From contig JAPYMA010001410.1 in NCBI GenBank assembly GCA_035041965.1, positions 1-64,000 on the forward strand: a stretch of 64,000 nt of DNA, written 5' to 3'. A program made the position numbers and the translations under genes. Positions 12,755 through 26,743 of this stretch are shown here, in pieces; position 1 is the stretch's first letter; each line of letters starts with the position of its first letter. Source of the DNA: Anisakis pegreffii. Lineage: Eukaryota > Nematoda > Chromadorea > Rhabditida > Anisakidae. A model generated the notes under the pieces. That model had not been told where the DNA came from, ran no database searches, and was given only the letters and a program-made list of their open reading frames with translations.

Positions 12755-15700
12755 AGTGCTGCTGATCACAATCTGTAAGCAGCTAAATGGATCTAGGTTG
12801 GGGTTGGTAAGGTGTGGGACACAACCGGCTGGATACAGGGACAACATCAATGACTAGATTGAATAAATCCAAACGGACCATTAATGACTTGATAGAGTAA
12901 TTTCGAAGTCGTGGGAGGGCACAATGAGAAATATTGAAATTCTAATTACGTAATCTGAGGAATTCCTCATCGAGATATGCTATGATTACGAAGATATATT
13001 TACAAGCGACTAGAAGAGTACCAAAATGAGTTCACTGTAAGTTTCTGGCTAGTCTTATAATTGACCATGAATATCATCATGCGCTGCAAAGAAAATTTTG
13101 AATTCCTTCTGACAAAATTTTCGAGATCTCAGATAGTATATGAGCATCTATAAGTAAGCCAAATGATACTGCACGCTACATGTACCTATCAAAACACCGT
13201 CGGCATTCAATGTCCATTAGCAAATCTCATAACTTCTATTAGACCGAACTCATCATTGAACTAGTTGATGTTAACGCTTCAGTAATGTCTCTTCGTTCAT
13301 CCTATTGTTCTGCTGTTTGATCATCATGATTGCAAACCTTTGTCTCGAGAGGTTACTCTATTCAGCATATAATGTACTTATTTCCTGAGTAGTTCCGTTG
13401 CGTAGTGATGGTGAGTAACTACAGTGACCGCAGTGATAATGATATCCGTTCGTAATGATTATGATTAGAAAGATTATGATTAAGACTAATCAAAAGATTA
13501 TGATTAATGTCAAAAATGCAAGCGTACAATTTCAAAGAATTTCAATGGCCATTGAAGTTCTCGAATGCCTGACTCATTTAAGTTTCAGCTGAATGCAATT
13601 GAACAGTGAGAGCTGAATGCAATATCTAGAAACCGAAGTCTAGAAACTGAAAAGCTTTTTAGTTATTGCGAGAGAAACGAATAACATCGAAGATATGACG
13701 GAACCTATTGATGATTTATGAAAGGAAAGAGGATCGTCAAAATCATTTGGTCCACTATCCGTGCTCTAAAGGATCTCACGAAAGTAACGATAGCTCATCT
13801 GGAGAGCTATGATAGAGTTTTCGCTTGCTTACGATTAGCTTGCAAGCGAATGAGAACGCGGAGTATGCAGTCAACGTTGCTGCAGCTGAATACTATAATG
13901 GAGGATGGCGAAGACGACGGCGTTGTTGACATATGTCGCCAGAAAACAATTTAAAAGCAGAAATAGAAGGAAGGAAATATGATCGAAAGTTGAAGTATGA
14001 TACTGCAATAGCTGGTAGACTCGACTCAGCATATTTAAGTAGCAACAATAAAAAGACTGGAAAGCGGAAATTCAGGATACATGGTGGAAATGAATGATAC
14101 ACCCCTCGAGGAAAGGTTTTAAAGCACCAACTTGAGATGATAAAAACAAAATGATGAAGGATTGTCTCGACGGAAATACTATGGCTATTGCCAGTACCGA
14201 TTCTCATTACGATCAAGATCTGTGCTGGGGATTAGAGATAGTGATAATTTGAGTTGTTTGGTAGCGTGGGAGTTGCAAATTATGAGAACTTTCAGCCCGA
14301 GGCGAAACGTGCGATATGGTGATGTGTTAAACACCGGAATGAAGAAAGTCTAACGGAAAGGGATTTGTGCATAGGAAAACGCTTAAACAAAGCATTGCTT
14401 ATGAGGTTGGCTGAATTAAAACGGCGTTTATGCAGTTATACGTGCTAAAAAGAAGGCGGGGAACGTTTCCGTGAATACCTCTTAATTATTAAGCAAACAT
14501 ACGAAACGATTCGTAATTGACATCACTTTTGGATTTTCCATAAATTCTTGAAGAAGAGTCGAATCATCAATCATTACATCCCATCAGTAATCATTGTGTG
14601 GAACATATATTAAGCAAAAAAAGACTGTTTATGTAAGAGATCAACTGAAGATTGGAAAAAAACGGCTAATTGAAAAAATTCACATCAAGTCGTCCTCTTG
14701 CGCTTAACAAATAATTAACATCTTCGCGCACTAATTCACTGCTTGATAATTTTCTAGAAAATGCATCATGGAAACAAAAGATAAATGATCTGGTCATTGT
14801 GAAGCGTGTTGATCTACCGTCATATATCAACTGAATCGTAAATTTTCTTATGGTTACATTACATTGTTTTTTTTTTAATCGTCTTATCGTTCTGAGATCA
14901 GATGGTTGAGTGAACGGCTATGTTGAACGCATCAAGTGCATTCAAGAGTTGGCAAAAAATTGTTTGTGGCGATGCACTTGCTTGATTGATTGCTGAATCG
15001 TGATTGTGAGTCAGCAGACACTCCTATGGGACAAGAGCCTTATCGTGCTAGATTAATACGATTCAAGAAGAAAGATATCCATTTTGAATTGATAAGATGA
15101 ATTGATACCGTGTCTCATTCACTAATACTTTGTACAATGGATAATGGAAAATGGTACAATGAAAAATAGAATTTCATTTACTGATGATATTGCGTGTACG
15201 TATGTGGACTTACGTGTGCATAGTTACTGGAATGGGAGAAATATTTTGCACGATATGGAACAAATGAACTAACAATGATAACACTACTATAGAAACATGA
15301 CCTTTTTCATTGGTACTTGTGTGATTATTCCGTTTCGGATGCTACATCGAAAGCAGTTACTGAATATGAAAGTCATTAATGAATATGAAAGTTATTGAAA
15401 GATTTTTGTGAAACGAATGAACAATTTGCTCTTTTCTCGTTCAATTTTGATTTTGTTTTCGCCCATCGTGCGCGTGAAAATTCACTACAGTTATCAAAAT
15501 CAAGGAGCAGTGTTTGCGGACATGCCTGGTGATGTTTAAACGAACACAAAACAATTCGTAATTGGTATCGCTTTCAGGCTATCCAAATCTTCTTTTTTGT
15601 CAAACCTATAATTGTAACAGCATTAGTGATAACAATAGTAATGATAATTATTTTTGTCGACAATTAGCACATTTCGTTTCATAAATAGGTTTGAAATGAA

Positions 15701-16700
15701 CGAATAAAGCAATGATGAAATTCATGCGAGTGATTGTTTCATACACAGTGGTGCTGGAATTTTTGCTTCAGTGTTGATATCGATCTAGACATTTTTATCG
15801 GTGTCGGTGATATTTTCTTATACAATTGAAAGGTTGAATAATATTGATGGTTGGAAATCAGTATCAATTTAATTCATTAATTCAACTTCGTATCGCATAT
15901 CTAACTGATGAAGTTAATGACACAGTTTCGGCATCGAATGCTGACGGATTGTTGACGAATGATACCACCCGTTGCAAAAACGAAATGCCTATTGATTTCA
16001 GTTTTAAAGGTGCACTAGAGCGGAACGATTAGCATCAGTTGAAGGAGTACTAGCATCATTTAACGATGCTTCCTCATTCAATTCGCTCATTAAATCCTTG
16101 TACCATTGTCAAAATGTGCTACAATTTGTGCTCCTACCTAACGCATTCTGACTTTTGAAGCGATGTAATGGGAGAACTATGACGGATGATGTTTTTTCGA
16201 AGTAGAGTTGAGATGAATTGAAATTGGCGTCGAATTGACGATGGAAGACTGGTAATAAAGGTAAGAGTGATAATTATCGATAGCTGGAGGTATTGACACA
16301 TTCATATAATGAGTGACACTTACTTGATTTTCGATAAAATAACATAGAAAATGAGAAGAGAAAAATTCCAAATTGACTCATACGAAGTGAAGTTTGATAT
16401 GTTCTCTTTACTTTCGCAACTAACTACAAATCAGTCGCATGCGAGGGCACTTTGCAATGACAACTTCAGTTCAGTCGTAAAATAAATGTTGTCATGTGGC
16501 GCAGTTGTTTGAGAAGAAAAGTTCAGATCATGGGAGCACGAAAAGTTTAACTGTGATAATTCACTTCGGTTATAAGTATACTTCTTTTCAAGTATTGTAA
16601 TTGATAGAGTGTATGGAACGACAAGGAGTGCTAATAATGCAAAAGTGAAATTATTAGATTGAGTCTTAACGATGATTGAAAACAGACCTATGAACTTGCT
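12755..16700. other. Intergenic, no supported gene
   Basis: AT-rich. Open frames here (such as plus 13,718-13,954 and minus 14,216-13,893) lack signal sequences, domains or phase-matched splice partners, and I treat them as chance. Confidence 0.45.
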
Positions 16701-17027
16701 GATTTCGATCCTATTACCTGGATTACCTGGATCGGCCAGGCTATCAAACGTTTATAACGTTGCTGGCCACAATGCTCGCGTTTCCGTGCGCATTGTTTTA
16801 GCCTCAATTTAAGCCACTCCGCTGGCTAGGCGAGCAGGCCAACCGAACACAACCGAGTAAATAATTAGTCGCCGTGAATACTTTGCATAATTAAACGCAG
16901 TCAAATACCAATTCAATAAATAATCATTACTCTAATAAAATAAATATTCCAACGATCGCTCACCGCGATCGACGAAACAACCACTCGATGTCCAAGTAAT
17001 AATTATGTCCCGATTTCAATCCTATTA
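16701..17027. other. GC-richer block between 16-bp direct repeats
   Basis: GATTTCGATCCTATTA (16,701) and GATTTCAATCCTATTA (17,012) bound about 310 bp that is clearly richer in G+C than its surroundings. Inside are a tandem GATTACCTG repeat and a stem GGCCAG (16,734-16,739) with CTGGCC (16,763-16,768), whose loop holds AACGTT twice. It could be a small inserted element or a structured RNA. Nothing decides between them. Confidence 0.4.
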
Positions 17028-20000
17028 GGATGAAAAATTCAGCGAAAGAAAAACGAGTGTTTGATGACGGCAATTTTTCAGTGACACTCGTTTGTTTGAA
17101 AATTCCTCACAAAAAATTATCCATCCGAGTGCATGCGATAAAATTTTATTCGTTCAGATTGTCGGAGCGCTTTCGGGAAGATTTCAAGAACAAATTATCG
17201 CAAAAAAACTGATGTGAACTCTGTTTCAATTCAGTAATGCGGGCTTTTTGTTGTGCGGTTTCTGATTAATCAATGAAGTGAATTTAGTGGTTTTTAATGA
17301 GTCAGTAAAGCTAGTACTATGTAGCGGTCATTTAAAGACCGAAATTTTAACGATTTTTCAATGGATTGTAACTCTGCGAGAACTCTAAATAAATCACTAC
17401 ATGAATTTATGGAATAATCTAGAGGCACATTGTCATTACTCATTGTTTCTCTGACATCAAAAGAGTGTGTAATCTGCCTAAACGTATCGCATTTTGTACC
17501 AGTCCGTTTGCTCATAGGAAAGTAAAAAAGTTGAGAAATTTATTTTACATCCTTCGTAGAACTTGTCAATTTGTCTTAGTATTGAACCGAGACGTAGTCA
17601 AACTGCGATTACATTATAATGGATTGATCATTATTGATCAAATTCTCAGTGAATTTCCTGGAAAGCGCGAGAGAAAATTCTGGGTAAACGGATCTCGAAC
17701 AATTTCGGAAAGCTTCAAAGGTGCAGAGCTAGGGACGAGATTTCATATTGAGAGCAACGAACATGTTGCTACTTTGAAAATGTTTGGTGATTGGAACGGA
17801 TTTTCAGGTTCCTTGTTCCTCCTAACCCTAAAGCATGTTACGTACCTATTACGTAACATATAGATTACAAGGAAACACAGTAAGCTTACTGTATGGATAT
17901 GACTGCTGGTGAGTAGAGCTGTTAGATTGCTTCGAAATGAATGAAACCATAAGAGTACAAAATTGTTGTTTTCTGTCCACAAACTCTTATTATTGTAGAC
18001 TCCTAAGACTGAAACACTGGTGATGTAAACCTTTGAAGGTGTAAAGCCCTATGTTGCTTTGAGACATGAGAACCAACCGATCGCTGCAAGAAGTGCTTGC
18101 TACAATAGGAGAGGTCGCGAAGCGTGAGCGTTGTTGATTCGAGAGTTATGACGTAACAATTTTATGAGCTTCTGATCATTTGAAGTTTTTTCCTTTTATA
18201 ATGTTCAGATCTAATGGTTTGTTGGGAACAAATGATGCTTGCCTAATGGCTCATTATGACACTGCAGTCAAATCGTTTCGATTTCGAATGACTTGCACTC
18301 TTACTTGAAGAAAATGCATCACTTAACCATGCTCGTAAAGTATGAATTAAGCGAAAGTTTATGACGATGAATAGTATCCATTGCTGTTGCCATTTATTGA
18401 TAATGGAAATGCATTTTGCTTGTATTCGTTTGCGATCAGATTTCATTCTCGCAATCATCACTCATCGATTATAAAGATGACTTTGATTCTGTGTGGATTT
18501 TATGAAACGAATATGGTTTCGTTCCTTGGAAACCTGTATCATCAGTGCAGTAGTCAACTGACAATAAGCAATGGAAAACACAGCAAATGACAGCATCTGA
18601 AATGTTGCTTTCGCTAATGCTATGGGAGTTTGTAGGGGAGTTTTTTGTGAAAATAATGACAAGATATGAGAATCTTCATAAATATCAAATTTTGTTAAGT
18701 AATCTGCTGTAGAATATGCTTGATAAATGCGTTGAAATATAGTGATTTTGGTAATCACATCATCAATTTCAACAAGAATTAATTTATATCGTTGTCAATG
18801 AAAATAATAACGACATCTCACTTTGGTTATAACAGCACTTATTTCATTTTATTTCAGAACATTATCACTGCTGTTTCGCAGATGTTACTGTGATTGTTAT
18901 GGATTCTTTCTTGGATAATGACTGTGGTCTGTGACGTATTTCGTTCTTATCGTTGACATTGTTAACGGTAAGATCAACGATATCACAGATCCCACGATCA
19001 TTCTGTGATCTTAGTTTCATGATCACTACCACGAGTGTTCTAAATGATATTGTTAATATGTTGTCATTATGATCAGTATTGCTATTCTGTCGTGTTATTA
19101 TATAATTACTGCTTTCATTACCGAAATCGTAGCGATCGGATTTGTTGGTGATCAGGATCACTGTTATCTTTACCAAACTCGTCCTTTTTGCAATGCTCAA
19201 TTAGGTATACCTTTTCCAAGCTACGAGTCGCTGCGATACTTACATTTTGTTTATGTTCGCGTTTCAAAAATGAAAAAACTGAACATTACACGACTCGAGT
19301 AAAAGGTACACATAATTTCAATCCAATTAATACTTTTTAACAATTAATTAGTTTTTATTTGAATTACATTTCAATTTATTCGTTTCACTTCCAGTGGAAA
19401 CAAGAAACATTTCGAAAGTTGTGACAAATTCAAACAGAATGCTGAATGTCTGAAGAACAAATCAGCAGTAAAAATGTACAAAACAACGGAACGGAATGCC
19501 GGATGTGCTGTGAAGCTTGCATGAAAAGTAAATTAAAGACATTGTTGTTGCTCACATGGGATCCTGTGCATCGACGGAAATGAAATACTAGTCGTGCGTG
19601 AAGGGAAATTGAAACCGAAGTTAGAATTAACTTGTATTTTACATCAACATATTCTTCTCGTATGATAAATTAGTTAAAAACTCTTTTACAAGGAACACGA
19701 TGATGATTCAGCCATAACAAACTTGAACATATGAAGCTCTTATTGTATACTGTTTGCTCATAAGACTAGTTGTCTCATGTTGTTCCATGAAAAGACCCAC
19801 TATCAAGCTATAGTTTCTAGTCATACGAAGTGTCATGTTCACACTGGTGGATATCATAAATAAACCATAATCAATTTCACATTATTTCATTCAATATATG
19901 TTGAGAGCGAATTCATTGTATCATTTTAGGTTATCAATTCACTTTTAAGTGGTCAAAACCTCATTTTTGATCACCTACTTCATTTGAATGGCATTTAAAG

Positions 20001-20177
20001 CCCAGACACTTCGGTCGGTTGAATGATGTTGCGTGAAACTCAAAAAACATCGTTATGGGATAAATGTTAATTCGTTAACATCAATTATGAAGTAAAATTG
20101 AAAGTTGTTGAATTCACTTGTATCCGAGAGAATTTGACCGAGAATGCCAGTGGTCATTCCATTGACATCTAGCTCGA
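17028..20177. other. Intergenic, no supported gene
   Basis: The longest frame, plus 17,465-17,863 (132 codons), has no recognised domain, no splice partner and mixed composition. It is not called as a gene. Confidence 0.4.
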
Positions 20178-23100
20178 TCAGTGACGTCGATACATGTTCG
20201 GTAAAATAGCGTGATCGGTGATCTTGACGATTTGTTCGATACCGTATTTGAATTTGCATACTCCTTTGGTTGTATAGGTGACGATCTGTAAGAGAGGTTA
20301 ACTGTTTGAAACGATTTTACTTTCAAAAATGACATATTCTAAATTTTAGTACTCTGAATGACCTCAAATACACGTGTTATCATTCCACTCGTTACGATTT
20401 CAGTGAGTTTCGATCGAGAATACCTGATGCATCTAAGATAACTGTGGGTTGGGAATCAACATGCCTATTCTGATAAGTGCTAATCTGGAACTAGGAAGTG
20501 GAAAATGTCTTTCATGGAAGAGCTGTTCAAGGAACAAGCATTCTTGTGGACTCTTTAAGGTTTCGGATATTTCGAGAATGATTTTTTGTATAATTTCACA
20601 ATCTAAACTTACGTCGTTTTTGATAACGAAACCCATCGCTGCACTATTCGGTAGGCCACGAATAATATCGGCAAGTTTGCCCTCCAAAATGGTTACCAAA
20701 CAATTGTTCTCTTTCAGATTAGTTACTGTGACAATCACTCGTCCGGACAAACGACATTCCACGGTGAAATTTCTAAAATACGTCTTCATTGTTTCTGAAC
20801 TGGTTCGTTTAGGAAGTCGAAACTCGAAAAGACTCGGAAACTCGAAGAAAAGATACATCATGACGATGGATCATCATTTATTGGTAGAGAGAAATCTTGA
20901 CTTCATCTCTGACCCAATTCTAGTGACACGTGTAGGTACGTTGTCGCTGATCTGAAGCGATTGTCTCAACTGTCATTAAGGTGTGTTACCGTATTGTGCA
21001 CATACTTGACAGTGACTGGACTGGGAACTGCTAGGGCTCAGGGAACTTCAGTCTCAACTCTCAGGATATTCCCATCTCGAGGACAGTCGAGCTCAACTTG
21101 GCTTTCGACCCCACTCTATTTCTAATCATCAAACAAGCTTGTCAAAGAAGAATCGAAATTGACCAAATTGGCTGGGTTGGAATTAAGGCACCCTTGATGT
21201 GCCGAAGTTCATCCAGGTTCAGGCTGATGCACGTCCATACACATATACGGTTTGTATTGCAATCGTATTATGAAGATTCAAGGAAGGAGGTATGATCGCT
21301 TCTTGACATATTCCCTCATCTGTTTTGTCAGTTGGTGAATATTGCGAAATTTGGTCAGTTCAACAGTCAAACTAAGATACTATTGGTCGATATTTGATTG
21401 GTGATTTAGAATACTGCTGCAAAATTTATCTTCAAGAAGGTAGTCCACTCGGTTTAGCAATGGTCATGTCAGAACAGTTGTCAAGGATGCTTTTATGACC
21501 GAATAAAGCAACGGATTCGATTCGGTCTAGGTCTGCTTGTGAGAAAACTCATTGAAAGAATTTTCTTGTCGTTTGAGATGTTTGATTTTGGTTTATGAGA
21601 TGAGGAAGGGAACTAATCATATAAACTGATAGGTACATAAATGAGTGACCTGACGTGCTGATCTTCAAGAATGACCAATTGAGCGACGGTTTCACATTTT
21701 GGTGGTACCCGAACTGTGCTATCAACACCCCATGTTAGTTCCTCTTCTTGGGTATTTTCACCGATATGAACAACGGAAACTTCGTTATGAAAACCGGCGT
21801 TTGCTTCAACCACCTCACAAGGAGTCTTTAGTTTCAGTTCCATGTCGATTCCACGACACACACCTTTCTCTGGAAATGATAACTGGATTTATTAATGATA
21901 AGTTTTCTATCTTTTGGTCAATAGGATCAAAATTTACGACATTTTTGGGAAGTGATCCTCGATAATGCAATGTTTTGAAAAATAAATGAAATTCAGCGCA
22001 TTTTCATTGATGATTATTCAATCGCTTATATGATCTTGTGGAGTAGAAACTTTTAGATGGTCCCAACACTCACATTTTTGATTAATCATGACAGTTCAAT
22101 GACTTATTCAAATTGTGAATGGAGGCATTGAAATCATTCGGAAAGATTGGCGATTAGTGATGTTGAGAAGAGAATGTTTTGTGGTTACTAACCGACTGAA
22201 ACAGTGACAGCACTACGGGTTACACGTTCAGTTTTGAACGAGTATTCCTGCTCTCGTTCGGTAGTGTTCGTGAATGTTGACTTGAAGAGAACTTGTTCAC
22301 TTTTTGATGGCTTCATCGATTTCATATCCACTCCATACAGCGAGTATCGCGGCTCAAGACACTCGTTGAAGACATGCGACCAGTTGATGTTGAACTGAAA
22401 TTTCATGGCAATGAAAATTTTCGGTTTGGCAACATTTTTGAGTGAATCTGTTGTATATGTACGATCCTCTGACGAATTAATAAAATGTCCTTGTTTGCTG
22501 ACCATAAGATCAAGTGAGTCTTTATAAGTATTGAATCGTGTTTGCTTTGAGTCATTTCTTTTTTTGGAACTGCTTTACTTCTGATTGCGTATGGACGAGT
22601 GATTTATAAATATGATTTATAAATATATGTGATTATGAATAATTATTACTCATTACGAGCGTAAGTAAATTTGAATGAGGACATCCTGGAGACATCTTTT
22701 AGAATGAATCTGCCGGTGGATCCTTTAGAGTGACGAATCCTTTTCAGTTCTGAATAATGAAATCTAAAGATGACTTTACAGGTAAAGAAGGTCATATTAT
22801 GAATAAACGAACGAATCAACATCTATTTTTGTGCATCACAAATCATAATTGGCCATTATGAGCGTCATGGTGATCGATTCCATTCAAGTGAAGGTGATAA
22901 TTGGAAAGTGGGTATAGCTGATGATTTTTTGTGTTCAATTCGAGTTTTTGAATTTCTTGCAAGGAGAATTCGGAAAATTTTACGATGCAGTGTGCAATGA
23001 AGAATACATTATGAAAAAAAATCGTTTCTTAGAATTTTTTCATTGCGTTTTCACATTTTCTTCTGAAATATTCATTTGTTCATTCGTTTTACTGAATAAA

Positions 23101-23936
23101 TTATTGGTTTTGATGAATGGATTACATTCGCTTTTTTCTTTAAAAGGTGGAATAATCGTTTTAGATCTAGACAAGTTATGATTATAAAATACATGTTAAC
23201 ACATCAAATTGAATGAGGAGCCGAATCGTTTCGTTGATTTAATGCGTTTCTTTTGTTATCGAATAATGATCAGTTGATTTTATTGTAATGTTTTCTTTTA
23301 CTTGAATTCATTTTCTTGTCAAGGTGATTTTAGCGATAGTGAATGGTGACCTCAACTAATACAACGTCGATGAACTCAACGATGATGTCTTTATGAGCAA
23401 GAGGTACTCGGTTGCAAACGGGGCTGTTCGGCTACGAAGAAATACAAAATCAAAATTTCGCGGTGGAAGTGAGGAAGGTACACGATTCTATCCAACTCCT
23501 ACGGCACTTATGAATGCGATATCGGTTTCATGCAGGAAACGGAAACAGGCATCTGTAATCATAGCAGTCAGTCGGAGGTTTTCAGTCACTCAATCAGAAT
23601 ACGCGTTCGTTGGTGATAAGTATTGGAATGAATCACCTGTAAGTGTTTTTTGCTGATACGTGCCTCATCGCGTGTCTTCGTAATTTCGAAAATTTGCTTC
23701 GCCCAATTCAAAACGATCGCTTCAATATCCACCAAATCTTTCTGACCTGACGTATTCGTGAAACTCACAGGTTCGTTAGTAGTAGACATCCTCTTTCTTG
23801 TTCCTACAGTTGCCTTGTAGAAATCGTTTATTGCCTCCTCTCGTTTATCAATACTTTTTTCACCTTCAAAGTTCAGCATATTACGAAGCGATTGATAACC
23901 ATCAAGCGAATGAATAGAATCAATGTTAAATTCCAT
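20178..23936 (-). CDS. ETX/MTX2 (aerolysin-like) protein, LIN-24 type
   Basis: Five exons on the minus strand: 23,936-23,637, 22,394-22,193, 21,869-21,650, 20,799-20,613 and 20,285-20,178. All intron phases agree (0, 1, 2, 0), giving about 338 residues. Recognition rests on the aerolysin-fold signature of ETX/MTX2 proteins. Exon 2 has FTNTTEREQEYSFKTERV, the 'N-T-T-x-x-x-Q' strand with an alternating Ser/Thr stretch after it. Exon 3 carries VPPKCETVAQLVILEDQ. Exon 4 has an amphipathic strand with LSGRVIVTVTNLK. Exon 5 ends with TTKGVCKFKYGIEQIVKI, the usual closing strand. There is no obvious signal peptide. In C. elegans, LIN-24 carries a domain of this kind and gain-of-function alleles kill cells. 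Whether this protein is an orthologue is inference. The 0.85-kb intron before exon 4 includes a GC-richer patch near 20,980-21,120. Confidence 0.75.
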
Positions 23937-24389
23937 GAATGAGGTGATTGTATACACAACAGAAGATTATCAGTAGAAAGTTAATGGAAACGTCGTTTTG
24001 GAGAGATGAATTATCCCAGGGAATTTATTATAACATAGAAACCGTTCAATCAATTAGAGGGAGTTCATTATCGTAAGCCTAAAGTTTCATTATGAGATCA
24101 TAGATCGATTCAGTTAATTTGAACCTAACTGAAAAGAAAATATTCTGTCAGAACTGAGCATTAAATGAATTCTATGCGTTATGACATAACAATCTCATAC
24201 ATTTCTGTTACGTCTGCACATATATAATAAGATGATGTTTGCTTAGTGATTTTATTTGAAGCGGTTCGTATGTCAATCGTCACCTAATGTAACTGTGAAC
24301 ATCATTTCGAATCAAGTTCCTCAATTCAACTCTCAGATTAGATTATTGCCATCAAGTAAAATGAACTGTACTGAATATGGCAACCAGGG
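23937..24389. other. Intergenic, nothing recognised
   Basis: AT-rich sequence upstream of the aerolysin-like gene. It should hold that gene's promoter, but no specific site stands out. Confidence 0.4.
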
Positions 24390-24503
24390 ATGAGTCATGA
24401 TCAAATGAACTCAACAAATTTCATCATAACGATGTTCTATGCCTGCCGTTCGAGGTGGTACCGACTAGAAATTTCAGCGAGTTTTCTTCAGAGGTCTGCA
24501 TGT

Positions 24504-25253
24504 GAAATTTCAGGAGCATGTGTTTTGAGCGCGGATTCTCAAGGTTCAAATTATGAAATTGAAGTGATCGTGAAATAAAGGCTGATTACAGCCCATATAT
24601 CAAGACCCTCTTATGTATGATCTCAGCTATTTCTAGGGGATCATGATATCATGAGTACACATTTGCTCGATTGATTCGACATGCTCATATTTTGACACCC
24701 TAATGCGTGGAAAATGAACGTGAATTTCCTTGAGGATATTTTCAGTGATAATTTGAACTGAGCGATTGATTGATCTATCATAAATTGACACAATAAATCT
24801 GATATCGAGTGACTCACCACAACACGATGGCATTGATCAATACAATTATGAGGCTTTCGCGGAGCCGATTCGTAGCTGATCGGTTCCACAGTGAAGCCAG
24901 TATTGCTGGTCAAAATGACTCCGTAGTGGAGTCAGAACTGTAGTCGAAATCAATACTTGCAATCGGCGATGAACAATTATAACGTATGTATAGCTTCACA
25001 ATTCCAATATACCAATGGCTTACCAAATGAAATGATAAACGTTTTAATGATTTGTTCAGATCAAATAGGCAGCTGAATACACTCAGTGAAATGTTGGCAT
25101 TGGTTGTGGTATTCCAATTTCAGGGGGATTATAAATGTACGATATATAACTGCATTGAACATGATTTTGTACACTCGATTAAGTTACTGGTTCACGCCCA
25201 ACCCTCGCAACCAATGCAGTTCTTGCACATATATGATGTTCTTATATTTAATG
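24504..25253 (+). pseudogene. Possible immunoglobulin-like exons
   Basis: A 130-bp open segment at 25,124-25,253 lies between a good acceptor (CCAATTTCAG) and donor (ATGGTGAGT). It would encode a GDYKCTIYN strand, which matches the F strand of Ig domains, followed by a SIKLLVHA G-strand-like end. A second piece near 24,510-24,572, after AAATTTCAG, ends in SQGSNYEIEVIV, also like an Ig G strand. I could not join them into one phase-consistent model or find other domain parts, so this may be an eroded gene or chance. Confidence 0.25.
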
Positions 25254-26679
25254 GTGAGTTTTGCTTGTCAGCAATTTTGTATCGGTTGATATATTTGTGA
25301 GTTTGTGCACGATTACTTTACTGCATGAATGCGGTTGTTGTGATCGAGACACTCTGTGGAGGGGATTACGTTGATAGGATTTAAATTAAGTGGTCCTGTT
25401 TGTTTCGCTTCAGATGTGTTGAAACTTCATAATGATTACTGTTGAATGAGTGTCAACGACTTTCATGGTATTTATAATGCAGAAATAACAACACTGTTAG
25501 TCATACGACTGAAATTCGATCGTCTTTTATTGAGTCATCAAGTTTCTCATTCCGATCGACAACACTTTCATTAAAAATTCATCAGATATTTCTCTTTGAT
25601 ATTCCGTCTGATAGGTGTGAACCTTACTAGCGCAAGGATGCAGCGTAGGAAGACTCGTATTGCCGAATTATTAATTGCTCAACAGCTACGTTCCTTGAGG
25701 ACTGACAAGAGCAGAGTGGAGTGTATGTGTGATTAAACACTACAGAAACACCGCATTCGCCTTGAATTCGATACCTTAACAAATATTGCATCTATGAAAG
25801 GAGATATAATGAATACGATAGATGTTGTGCCCTCGAGAGTTAAAGGACGTTTCTTGAGAAAAATTATTCCGGCTTGGAAATTGGAAATTGTGGAGCATTT
25901 TACGGGTATATCAGTGATTCCAGTGTAATATGACTGATATCTGGAATTCCGGAGTATAATATGATATGATCCAAAGCATTCCCACTATCAGTGATGACGA
26001 ATAGTCATTGTTGATCATACATAGATGCATGCTCACTGAATACCCATATAAGTTAGCAGAACGTTTAATTCAAATGGGAAAATCGAGAACACATGCAATG
26101 AATTTGAGTCATTCACTTCACCGTGGGTCTGCTAGAGTTGTTGAGACTCATAAGAGAGGAATGGCTTTGTGTCATTGTTGTTTACCGTTATAAGCAAATA
26201 TGAATATGTATTCGCCCTATTTTATGAACACATTTGGAGCAGCTATAATCATAATCAATACAATACGATCACTTGAATTGTATGGAAGCCGCCGACTGAA
26301 TAGATCACAACTTTGTGTACCATACACGATGTGTGTGTGTACACCGAAAAGGAAATAAGTAAAATTTGAATACAATAGCGGTATGCAATGCAGCTGCAAG
26401 CTTGTGCGAAAGGATACGCAAAAGTACAGAGATGTATATGCAATGTTACATGAATTGATGAATTGTTGTATTGTTAATTGATGCAGATGTCTCTCATGAT
26501 TCGCAAACAAGCTCGAATCTATGATCAAATTCAGGATATTAGCTTGTATGACACACGGTTCAAATGAACAATTCGTTTAAGTTTGCCAATGTTAAGAAGT
26601 ACTCATTACTATTGTTGCTTTTGTTATGCATCACATTTGTGGTTGCCATGTTCAATCGTAAGAGGCATTTCGCCTCACC

Positions 26680-26701
26680 GAAATGTTTCGTGAAACATTT
26701 C
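26680..26701. repeat. 22-bp perfect palindromic stem
   Basis: GAAATGTTTC and GAAACATTTC are reverse complements separated by GT. It lies 42 bp before the larger hairpin. Confidence 0.7.
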
Positions 26702-26743
26702 ATGAAATGAAGCAGCCGCACAGCATACGTGAATAGGAGAGCA

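Noticed and set aside
17465..17863. 132-codon plus-strand frame
   Set aside because: One of the longest frames in the window, but it has no motif, signal or splice partner. Expected by chance in 64 kb.
20449..20955. 168-codon plus-strand frame, longest in the window
   Set aside because: It is antisense to exon 4 of the aerolysin-like gene, whose minus-strand frame is supported by family motifs and intron phases.
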